A DNA stretch of 31,698 nucleotides from an uncultured Succinivibrio sp. (GTDB lineage Bacteria; Pseudomonadota; Gammaproteobacteria; Enterobacterales; Succinivibrionaceae). The translations under genes were made by a program, and so were the position numbers. The stretch is from the NCBI GenBank assembly GCA_900770725.1, contig CAAGLL010000045.1, positions 1-31,698 of the forward strand. The letters are read 5' to 3'. Positions 25,528-31,698 of this stretch are shown here, piece after piece. The notes below the pieces were generated by a model. That model made no database searches. It was not told the origin of the DNA and saw only the letters and a program-made list of their open reading frames with translations. How positions within the stretch are numbered: position 1 is the first letter of the stretch; each line of letters starts with the position of its first letter.

Positions 25528-25710
25528 GGAATTAAGGCATTTGCAGAAATTCTCAGGCAACTTGACCTACAAGTTCCGGAGCATTGCTCCGCAAAGAGGA
25601 TGCGGGATCCATATCAATGCAGCGCCGGCGCCTCCCGCGCGATGCATTTCCGTCCTATGGATAAGAATTCTTGCGCGAGACGTGCAAAATGTGAGTCAAA
25701 CTATATCATT

Positions 25711-25738
25711 TTGACCTTTCTCCATGTAGAGTTATACA
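25711..25738 (+). promoter_or_regulatory. Sigma-70-type promoter of the ART/HD-like gene
   Basis: TTGACC (25711-25716) and TATACA (25733-25738) are separated by 16 bases. Transcription would start near 25745, leaving a leader of about 85 bases before the ATG at 25831, which has GGAGA ten bases upstream. Confidence 0.6.
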
Positions 25739-25830
25739 AAACCGCACAGGCGTGAACATGGCCTGGCGCCTCATGCAACCACAACCCGCGCCTCGATCGC
25801 GGGGAGAGCAGAACACGGAGACCTACCACC

Positions 25831-28800
25831 ATGCCATTGACATTAAGCCCCGAGCAACTGGCCGCGCGCGAGCTTCAAAGCCGCGGAGTCGACAAGACCA
25901 CCGGCACCTTCGGCGATCACAAGGTGCAGATAGGCAGCGCCAAGCCGCTGCGCATCGACAGGATCAAGTCAGACCGCATCCCCTTCCAGGGCTTCCGCAC
26001 CGCAACGAGGATCTCGCGCGGCGCCGAGGGCCTTAAGAACAGCGCCCTGAAGGCCCTTTCCACGCTCACCAAGCCCGGCGTCCTCGACGCGGCATCGCTG
26101 CTTGGCGCCATCAGGACCACGCAGGAGTACTCGCAGAGGCTCTCAAAGCTCGGCACCGACGCCCCCTCCTCCGCGCTAGAGCTCTTTGCGCCGCTTGTCG
26201 AGGACCTGTCAAACGCCGATCTTGCCAAGGCCTACCAGATGCTCGCAACGCCGCAGGCCGATCTGCTCATGACCGCGCTCACCCACGAGGGCAGGAGCAA
26301 CCCCGAGGCCTCTGACGCAAGGCGCTGCGCCGAGGCGCTCTTTGACGTGCAGGCCCTGCTGCTCAAGGAAGTGGGCAACCGCGCCAGCCGCGGGATCATC
26401 GAGCGCGAGATCCAGAAAAATCCCGATCAGGCCGACATGCTCCAGAGGATGTCCCCCAGGAGCCTCGCCGAGCAGTACGCCCCGGGTGCTGCGCGCCCGC
26501 AGGCGCATGCGCGGGAAGGCGACGTTGGCGCGAGCGCGATGGCCGCGCTCGTCGAGGTCGCAGCCCAGGGCGCGACGACGCGCGAGCGAAGCGCCGCCGA
26601 GGCCTCGGGCATGATCGAAAGGCGCAATCTTGGGACCTTCACGCCCAAGGAGGCCGGCGACATGCTGCGAGGGTGCGATCTCACCATCAACGTGGGCGAG
26701 AACTCGCTGCTGCTGGACACCAGCTTCCTTGCAAACCCCGACAAGCCCATGCCCAACATCTTCCACTTGAACGAGCAGGGGATCGCCCCCAAGGGCCAGG
26801 GCTACCTCGCCGTGCGCGACAGCGCCGAGCGCGCGCTCTTCCCCGAGTTCGACGGCCAGGCGCCCAGGGGCGACGAGCGCCCGGTCTACGCCGCGCTCAA
26901 CACCGCAAAGGCCGAGATGGGGGCCGCGGCCAGCAGCTACGGCTCAAGCGTGGTGGTGCTCAAGCCCGAGGTCATGCGCCGCGCGACCTTCATCGCCGAC
27001 GACTCGTTCTACAGCCCCAAGATCTCCATCACCCCGCAGAAGGTCGAGGCCTTCTACGCGCTGCTCGGCGGCGCGTGCAGCCCGGAGCTTGCCATGGAGC
27101 TGCGCGATGCCGGATCCGAGCGCGGCGCGCTGCTCAGGACCTTCCTCGACCGGGTCGCCAGAACCGAGGATCCGAACATCTCCATATTCCAGAGCCTCGA
27201 CAGCAACATGATCCCATCCGAGGAGAGCGACGCCGTGGCCGCGCTCATGATCGACGCCTTCGCCGACAGGCAGGCCACCCGCTCCCGCATGGCAACCTAC
27301 GACAGCCTCGAGAACCTCTTCATGGGGCTTGACGATCTCAACGGCACCATGCTCGGCGAGGCTGCGCAGCGCTTCCACGAGTCCGGCGAGAGCCGCTTCC
27401 GCCTCTCGGGCAACTACATCGAGGCCCAGGTGCACGGCCCGATCATCCCAAGCCGCGACATCGCAGAGCTACGTATCGACCTCGCCGCCTTCCGCAAAGA
27501 GGCCGACCGCGCCCAGGCAAGGCAGATGGCCGAGGCCTTCGGCGCCGCCACCGGCGCGAAGATCACCTTCCTCGACAGCGGCGCCCTAACCCGCGACTCG
27601 GAGATGCTCGGTGAACTGCTCAACAAAGGCGTCGCCCACGCCGCAGCCCATTTCGATCCCAAGGACATCGCAAGCGCCAGGGATCGGATCCTAGGCGATC
27701 CAGACGCCGCCTTGAGGGAGATCCTCTCGGGCATGCCCGCCGCGGCGCGCCAGAGACTCGACCAAGACGGCCCCATCCTCATGGGCAACGCGCTGCGCTC
27801 CGCCATGGGCAAGTTCGCCAGTGCCCTCTCCCAGCGCCAGCCTGAGAGCGCCACGGATGTCTATGCCGGAGACTTTGTGAAGCGCGTCTTCAGGGAGAGC
27901 GTCGGCCCGATGCTCGAGCTCAAGGCCTCGCTGCTCCAGGAGCTCGACACCCTCGACTTCGAGACCGAGGGCCAGAAGGCGTCCTTCGAGGCCTGGGTGA
28001 GGAGCGCCGGCAAGCTGCGCTCGCCGCAGGAGCTTAGGACCATCCACGACTGCGCCAAGGATCAGGCCGCGGTGTTCAGGGCCATAGCGTCAAACCCCGG
28101 CATGGGGCCTGGCGGCATCACGCAGGCTTTCTGCAGCGCCATTCCCGGCATCAACGCGAGGCTCGAATCCCTCATCGCCTCGTTCCCCGAATCGATCCGC
28201 CGCGATTTCGGCAAGGACGACAAGAACAACGAGCTCGACCGCGTGGTCTCGATGGCCTTGTCGTTTGCTGAGAAAGGCAACCCGCCGATGGACGATAACG
28301 CGCTTCGCACTCTCCACGGCGCCTTGAACTCCGGGGCCATGCGCTCTGAGATCTCGATGACGCTCAACCTGCTGATGTCCTTCGTCTCTAACGTCCAGAC
28401 CGCCAGCGCAGGCGGCGACAACCCGGTGGTCCGCGACTTCGCGTCGCTCGACACCCTGGCCACCATGCTCGTATCCTCCTTCTCAACCCTGAACTCGAAC
28501 CTCAAGGCCGGCGGCGATTTCCCCGACTGCCTGCTCGACCCAAGCTTCATGGGATCCGCATCGCGCAAGGCGATCGCCACCCTCTCCCCCGAGGCCGGCA
28601 GGATCCTCGAGGAGCGCTTCCCCGCCCGCGCCGCCTTCCCCGAGCCTGCAAATCCGCAGTCCATGCCCTCAGACGACGAGCAGAGGCGGAAGTTCCTAGT
28701 CTCGTTCCTCGACACCTACGTGCCGCGCGAGTCCACCTTCGAGCGCGGCACCTCGACCCACGGGCGCGGCCACATCGCCAGGGCCTACATCTTCGCCAAG

Positions 28801-29451
28801 GCCATGTCGTCCATACTCCAGGAGAACGGGGTCAAGGTGGACCTCAACGCCGTGCTCTGCGGCATCGCCGGGCATGACGCCGGCCGCGAGGGCGGCGGCG
28901 ACGACCGATGGGAGGAGCGCAGCGCCGAGATGACCGCGCAGAAGATGCGCGACAGCTATCCCGGCGCCATGGGAGATGGCTACGAGCAGGCCGTCAGGGC
29001 GGCCATCGTAACCGGAGGGCCCCAGACCACCGAGGCCATGCTGCTGCACGCGGCAGACTCGCTCGACTACGGGCGCGTCGGCCCCATGGACCTTTCGCGC
29101 TTTGGCTTCCTCAAGGCCCCGGAGGGCGAGAGCACATCTGACAGCGCCGCCAGAATGCGCAAGGAGCTTGCCCGCGAGGCGGATCTGCTCGAGCGCATCA
29201 CCAACCCGCTGTGCCAGTACCGTGAGACCCTCGACCACCTGACCTATGCGAAGATGGACGCCTTGGCCGACGAGGATCTGGCGCGCATCGACAGCGACCG
29301 CGAGGCCCTGAAGGACGCCATCGCCGCGGCCTTCGAGAAGGGGTCGGAGCTCTCCTCCGAGGAGTTCATGGGAAAGTTCGAGAGCGTGCTGCGCGACAAC
29401 CAGGGGATGTTCCCCCTGCTCTCACGCTACTACTTCGCAAGCGGCAAGTAG
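25831..29451 (+). CDS. Large protein with ART/DUF3626-like and HD phosphohydrolase-like regions
   Basis: A 1206-residue soluble protein without signal peptide or membrane segment. No whole-length homologue comes to mind. Residues about 265-600 resemble the DUF3626 pattern as I recall it: ERPVYAALN (349-357), SYGSSVVVLKPEVMRRATF (369-387), DS (391-392) and NYIEAQVHGPI (528-538) followed by DIAELRID. The order R350, S371/S372, E531 is compatible with an R-S-E ADP-ribosyltransferase fold. Residues about 950-1095 look like an HD-type metal phosphohydrolase: H977-G-R-G-H981, GHDAGRE (H1015, D1016), DDRWEERSAE, and AADSLD (D1076). Between and before them are long helical regions of unknown function. 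The gene is monocistronic with its own promoter, unrelated to its neighbours, and flanked by a short direct repeat. A secreted effector or toxin-like enzyme is possible but unproven. Confidence 0.6.
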   Translation: MPLTLSPEQLAARELQSRGVDKTTGTFGDHKVQIGSAKPLRIDRIKSDRIPFQGFRTATRISRGAEGLKNSALKALSTLTKPGVLDAASLLGAIRTTQEYSQRLSKLGTDAPSSALELFAPLVEDLSNADLAKAYQMLATPQADLLMTALTHEGRSNPEASDARRCAEALFDVQALLLKEVGNRASRGIIEREIQKNPDQADMLQRMSPRSLAEQYAPGAARPQAHAREGDVGASAMAALVEVAAQGATTRERSAAEASGMIERRNLGTFTPKEAGDMLRGCDLTINVGENSLLLDTSFLANPDKPMPNIFHLNEQGIAPKGQGYLAVRDSAERALFPEFDGQAPRGDERPVYAALNTAKAEMGAAASSYGSSVVVLKPEVMRRATFIADDSFYSPKISITPQKVEAFYALLGGACSPELAMELRDAGSERGALLRTFLDRVARTEDPNISIFQSLDSNMIPSEESDAVAALMIDAFADRQATRSRMATYDSLENLFMGLDDLNGTMLGEAAQRFHESGESRFRLSGNYIEAQVHGPIIPSRDIAELRIDLAAFRKEADRAQARQMAEAFGAATGAKITFLDSGALTRDSEMLGELLNKGVAHAAAHFDPKDIASARDRILGDPDAALREILSGMPAAARQRLDQDGPILMGNALRSAMGKFASALSQRQPESATDVYAGDFVKRVFRESVGPMLELKASLLQELDTLDFETEGQKASFEAWVRSAGKLRSPQELRTIHDCAKDQAAVFRAIASNPGMGPGGITQAFCSAIPGINARLESLIASFPESIRRDFGKDDKNNELDRVVSMALSFAEKGNPPMDDNALRTLHGALNSGAMRSEISMTLNLLMSFVSNVQTASAGGDNPVVRDFASLDTLATMLVSSFSTLNSNLKAGGDFPDCLLDPSFMGSASRKAIATLSPEAGRILEERFPARAAFPEPANPQSMPSDDEQRRKFLVSFLDTYVPRESTFERGTSTHGRGHIARAYIFAKAMSSILQENGVKVDLNAVLCGIAGHDAGREGGGDDRWEERSAEMTAQKMRDSYPGAMGDGYEQAVRAAIVTGGPQTTEAMLLHAADSLDYGRVGPMDLSRFGFLKAPEGESTSDSAARMRKELAREADLLERITNPLCQYRETLDHLTYAKMDALADEDLARIDSDREALKDAIAAAFEKGSELSSEEFMGKFESVLRDNQGMFPLLSRYYFASGK

Positions 29452-29457
29452 GCAGAA

Positions 29458-29480
29458 GCGGCGCCGTGCGGCGCCGCCTT
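29458..29480 (+). terminator. Hairpin after the ART/HD-like gene
   Basis: GCGGCGCCG (29458-29466) and CGGCGCCGC (29469-29477) are perfectly complementary. It lies seven bases past the stop codon. The tail is CTTCCCCCTC, lacking a proper T-run, so it is at best a weak terminator. Confidence 0.45.
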
Positions 29481-29643
29481 CCCCCTCTTCCAGGCCTTTT
29501 CGCCGCGCAAGGCCCAGGAGGCCTCATGGGCAGGACCCGGACGCGCCTTGGCGCGCCAGGGCCTGCCCTCTCCTTTCCTCCCGCCAAGGCATGGCCTGGC
29601 GCCTCGTCACGGTGAAGCCTCCCCCGCTTCCAGGCACAAGAAA

Positions 29644-29667
29644 GGGGGCGGGATCGCTCCCGCCCCC
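29644..29667 (-). terminator. Rho-independent terminator of the aldehyde dehydrogenase gene
   Basis: GGGGGCGGGA (29644-29653) pairs perfectly with TCCCGCCCCC (29658-29667) around a TCGC loop. On the minus strand the stem is followed by TTTCTTG. It lies 25 bases past the stop codon of the dehydrogenase gene. Confidence 0.8.
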
Positions 29668-29691
29668 AATTCCGAACTTGGCTTGGCTGCT

Positions 29692-31185
29692 TCACTTCAC
29701 CGGGAAGAGGCCTGAAGGCTCGGTGCTGAGGTTGATCATGATGTTCTTGCGCTGCGTGTACGCGTCGAGGATGGCCTTGTGGGTCTCGCGGCCGATGCCG
29801 GAGATCTTGTAGCCACCAAACGGTGCGCCCTCGGGGATCTGGTTGTAGGTGTTCACCCACATCCTGCCGGTGCGCACGCCGCCTGCGACCCTCAGCGCGC
29901 GGTTGATGTCGGTGGTCCAGACCGCGCCGCCTAAGCCGTACGGATTGTCGTTGGCCATCGCGACGACCTCGTCCTCGTCGTGGAACTTGATGACCGCAGC
30001 GACCGGCCCGAAGATCTCCTCCTGGGCGATCCTCGACTTGTTGGTGGTGGCGATGAGGGTCGGGGCCATGTAGAAGCCCGCCTTGTGCTCCTCGGTGTCC
30101 TCAAGGCGCTTGCCGCCGCAGATCACGGTGTCGCCTTCCTTCCTGGCGACGTCGATGTAGGAGAGGATCTTCCTCATCTGGCTTGCGTTGACCTGCGAGC
30201 CCATCTGGGTGTCCTCCTTCCAAGGGCAGCCGACCTTGACTTTCGAGAAGGCCGAGGCGAGGCGCTCGACGAACTGATCGTAGAAGGTGTCCTGCACGAA
30301 GATCCTCGATCCTGCGCAGCAGACCTGCCCTTGGTTGAAGAGGATGCCCAGCTGCGCCCCGTCGATGGCCTGCTCGATGCGGCAGTCGTCGAAGAAGATG
30401 TCGGCGCTCTTGCCGCCAAGCTCGAGGGTCGAGGGGATCAGGCGCGAGGCCGCGGCGCGGGCGACCTTGTAGCCGACCTCGGTGGAGCCGGTGAAGGCGA
30501 GCTTGTCGAGATCGGGGTTCTCAAGGAGCCAGTCGCCTGCGCGCGAGCCTGCGCCGGTGATGACGTTGAACACGCCAGGCGGCAGCAGATCGCCTATGAG
30601 CTCTGCCAGGCGCAGCACCGAGAGCGAGGTCGACGAGGAGGGCTTGAACACCGTGCAGTCGCCCGCGGCGATCACCGGGGCGAGCTTCCAGGCCGCCATC
30701 AGGAGCGGGAAGTTCCAAGGGACAATCTGCCCCACGACGCCGATCGGCTCGCGCAGGATGATCGAGAGGAAGCTGCCGTCGAGCACGCTCGCCTGCCCCT
30801 CCTCTGCGAGGATCACGCCTGCGAAGTAGCGGAAGTGCGCCGCCGACATCGGCACGTCGACGCCCAGGGTCTCGCGGATCGGCTTGCCGTTGTCGCAAGT
30901 CTCGATGAGCGCCAGCTCCCTGGCGTGCTCGTCTATGACGTCGGCTATCTTGTTCAAGATGGCGGCGCGCTGCTTGGGCGTGGTGGCTGCCCACTTGGGG
31001 AAGGCCTGGCGGGCGGCCTTGACCGCCCAGTCCACGTCCTCGCGGGAGGCGTCCTGGAAGGTGGCGAGCTTGTCGCCATTTGCCGGGCAGATGGCATCAA
31101 GGGTGCCGCCCTCGGAGGCCTCGACCCACTTGCCGTTGATGAACATGCCGTACGTCTTTTTGAGCTTCAGTTCTTTTGGAAGCAT
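29692..31185 (-). CDS. NAD(P)-dependent aldehyde dehydrogenase
   Basis: A 497-residue enzyme oxidises an aldehyde to its acid. The ATG at 31185 has GAGGAG seven bases upstream and is preferred over an in-frame TTG at 31191. Features: GQIVPWNFPLLMAAWKLAP (152-170, coenzyme and oxyanion Asn), KPSSSTSL, FTGSTEVG (nucleotide binding), LELGGKSADIFF with the general base E255, and FNQGQVCCAGSR with the nucleophile C289. The C-terminus (RETHKAILDAYTQRKNI...GLF) resembles acetaldehyde/AldB-like enzymes. The substrate is not certain; acetaldehyde from phosphonate breakdown is one possibility, though the gene is not in that operon. Confidence 0.94.
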   Translation of the reverse strand: MLPKELKLKKTYGMFINGKWVEASEGGTLDAICPANGDKLATFQDASREDVDWAVKAARQAFPKWAATTPKQRAAILNKIADVIDEHARELALIETCDNGKPIRETLGVDVPMSAAHFRYFAGVILAEEGQASVLDGSFLSIILREPIGVVGQIVPWNFPLLMAAWKLAPVIAAGDCTVFKPSSSTSLSVLRLAELIGDLLPPGVFNVITGAGSRAGDWLLENPDLDKLAFTGSTEVGYKVARAAASRLIPSTLELGGKSADIFFDDCRIEQAIDGAQLGILFNQGQVCCAGSRIFVQDTFYDQFVERLASAFSKVKVGCPWKEDTQMGSQVNASQMRKILSYIDVARKEGDTVICGGKRLEDTEEHKAGFYMAPTLIATTNKSRIAQEEIFGPVAAVIKFHDEDEVVAMANDNPYGLGGAVWTTDINRALRVAGGVRTGRMWVNTYNQIPEGAPFGGYKISGIGRETHKAILDAYTQRKNIMINLSTEPSGLFPVK

Positions 31186-31365
31186 AAGCAAACTCCTCAG
31201 CTATTTGTTTTTTTGTCGTTTTTCAGATTAGTACAGCAAAGTGATATCTCATCTCACCTGAACTCCTTTATCAGGCGCCCTTTTAAAAATGCATCATGCG
31301 GCGGGATTTTGGCGCCCGGTGCATTGGCTCCATTCCCTCTTAAAGCGGCACGGCAAGGCCCTGCC

Positions 31366-31420
31366 TTGCCGCCTGCGGCAAATTGCCGCCGCTGCCGCCC
31401 GGCCTTGCCGCTGCGGCAAG
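31366..31420. repeat. Cluster of GCGGCAA/TTGCCGC palindromes (REP-like)
   Basis: TTGCCGC and its complement GCGGCAA alternate: 31366-31372, 31375-31381, 31383-31389, then CTTGCCGC-T-GCGGCAAG at 31404-31420. Several mutually exclusive hairpins are possible. The same words occur in the hairpins at 17784-17813 and 18085-18112. Confidence 0.55.
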
Positions 31421-31484
31421 ATCCAGCCGCTTCCTCCTATCAGGCCTTTATAAATCAACAAGCTTTCCTGTTTTGCCACGAAGC

Positions 31485-31500
31485 TGGCACGCATCTTGAA
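31485..31500 (+). promoter_or_regulatory. Sigma-54-type promoter of the flagellin gene
   Basis: TGGCACG-CATC-TTGAA at 31485-31500 matches the RpoN consensus TGGCACG-N4-TTGCW except for A in place of C at the -12 dinucleotide. It lies about 85 bases before the flagellin ATG. RpoN control of a flagellin is known in Vibrio and related bacteria. Confidence 0.7.
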
Positions 31501-31582
31501 TAAGGGTGGGCATACAAAATAAAAAAACGAGACCCGCAAGGGTTCCGCCTGACACAGCAGGCTGACTTAGGAGAACATCATC

Positions 31583-31698
31583 ATGGCTCTGTATGTAAAC
31601 ACCAACGTCACATCGCTCAGGACGCGCACCGCCCTGACGAACGACACCAACAAGCTCAGCACCACCTACGAGCGCCTGTCCACCGGACTGCGCATCAA
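31583..31698 (+). CDS. Flagellin, N-terminal part (runs off window)
   Basis: The first 38 codons of a flagellin are present: MALYVNTNVTSL, then about 20 residues, then ERLSTGLRI. The pattern M.L..NTNV.SL...........L...Y.RLS.GLRI is the conserved D0 helix of bacterial flagellins, the filament subunit secreted through the flagellar export apparatus. The ATG is preceded by AGGAG nine bases upstream and by a sigma-54-type promoter. The gene is cut by the window edge, so length and copy number are unknown. Confidence 0.92.
   Translation, partial: MALYVNTNVTSLRTRTALTNDTNKLSTTYERLSTGLRI

Larger units (their letters stand above)
25248..25830. other. Divergent intergenic region between AEP operon and the ART/HD-like gene
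   Basis: No gene is seen in these 583 bases. On the AEP side lie two leader hairpins: GGCCGCC/GGCGGCC at 25280-25296 and a GGAAG/CTTCC hairpin at 25304-25318. A weak -10 candidate on the minus strand (TATAGT, 25341-25336) sits farther out. The centre is AT-rich with three phased GTTAA copies (25500-25527) and a CGGAGC/GCTCCG hairpin (25577-25591). The right end has a sigma-70 promoter facing the large + strand gene and one copy of a 16-bp repeat. Confidence 0.55.
25757..29605. repeat. 16-bp perfect direct repeat flanking the ART/HD-like gene
   Basis: CATGGCCTGGCGCCTC occurs at 25757-25772, 58 bases before the gene, and again at 29590-29605, 138 bases after its stop. The two copies bracket only this gene. 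The word is GC-rich and could recur by chance. Confidence 0.4.
31186..31582. other. Divergent intergenic region between aldehyde dehydrogenase and flagellin
   Basis: No gene is seen. The left part is AT-rich and should hold the dehydrogenase promoter, but I find no clear one. The centre (about 31347-31420) is a cluster of overlapping GCGGCAA/TTGCCGC palindromes. The right part holds a sigma-54-type promoter, a leader with a GCCTG/CAGGC hairpin (31547-31562) and an AGGAG ribosome-binding site (31569-31573). Confidence 0.55.

Noticed and set aside
29980..31503. 507-codon open frame on the plus strand, opposite the aldehyde dehydrogenase
   Set aside because: It is an antisense shadow of a certain gene; it even runs through the intergenic region and the flagellin promoter.
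1..31698. CRISPR arrays, rRNA genes, transposases or integrases
   Set aside because: No regularly spaced repeats with unique spacers, no rRNA sequence and no transposase or integrase reading frame were seen.

Overview
The window reads as a GC-rich proteobacterial chromosome segment, most likely gammaproteobacterial. The tRNA-Gly(GCC) is close to the enteric form, there is a PbpC-type penicillin-binding protein, and the flagellin N-terminus (MALYVNTNV...) recalls Aeromonadales. A Succinivibrionaceae/Aeromonadales-like host is a guess, not a demonstration. Almost every gene is tightly packed, and GC-rich codons create many long spurious antisense frames.

Layout. (1) 1-417 is an AT-rich non-coding stretch with an inverted repeat, a 21-bp direct repeat and a terminator. 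(2) 418-1488 (-) is a PTS EIIC-type permease, divergent from pbpC (1572-3566, +). (3) 3567-4003 is the leader of a complete cellulose operon on the + strand: a proline/alanine-rich putative scaffold protein, then bcsQ, bcsA, bcsB, bcsC, bcsD and bcsZ, mostly joined by 4-10 bp overlaps and closed by a terminator at 16752-16784. (4) 16870-17775 (+) is a PAS-like plus degenerate GGDEF protein that has lost the catalytic signature but keeps an RxxD inhibitory-site motif. (5) tRNA-Gly(GCC) has a clear sigma-70 promoter. (6) On the - strand, 25247 down to 18119, is a five-gene 2-aminoethylphosphonate (AEP) operon (ABC ATPase, double permease, binding protein, phnW, phnX), followed by an arsR-family regulator and an Old Yellow Enzyme. 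(7) 25831-29451 (+) is a single very large protein, unlike its neighbours, with an apparent ADP-ribosyltransferase/DUF3626-like region and a C-terminal HD-type metal phosphohydrolase region. (8) 29692-31185 (-) is an NAD(P)-dependent aldehyde dehydrogenase. (9) 31583 to the window end (+) is the start of a flagellin gene behind a sigma-54-type promoter.

How the genes work together. BcsA (with a c-di-GMP-binding PilZ domain) and BcsB synthesise and translocate cellulose, BcsC exports it, BcsZ trims it, BcsQ is the MinD-like ATPase, and BcsD with the proline-rich protein probably forms an intracellular scaffold. The degenerate GGDEF protein just downstream is a plausible extra c-di-GMP receptor; no bcsE, bcsF or bcsG is present in the window. 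The phn genes take up AEP and convert it to phosphonoacetaldehyde and then acetaldehyde plus phosphate. The aldehyde dehydrogenase is not in that operon, but could in principle oxidise the acetaldehyde.

The three items most worth following up are the 1206-residue ART-like/HD protein, the I-site-only GGDEF protein beside the cellulose operon, and the internally duplicated scaffold protein at the head of that operon.
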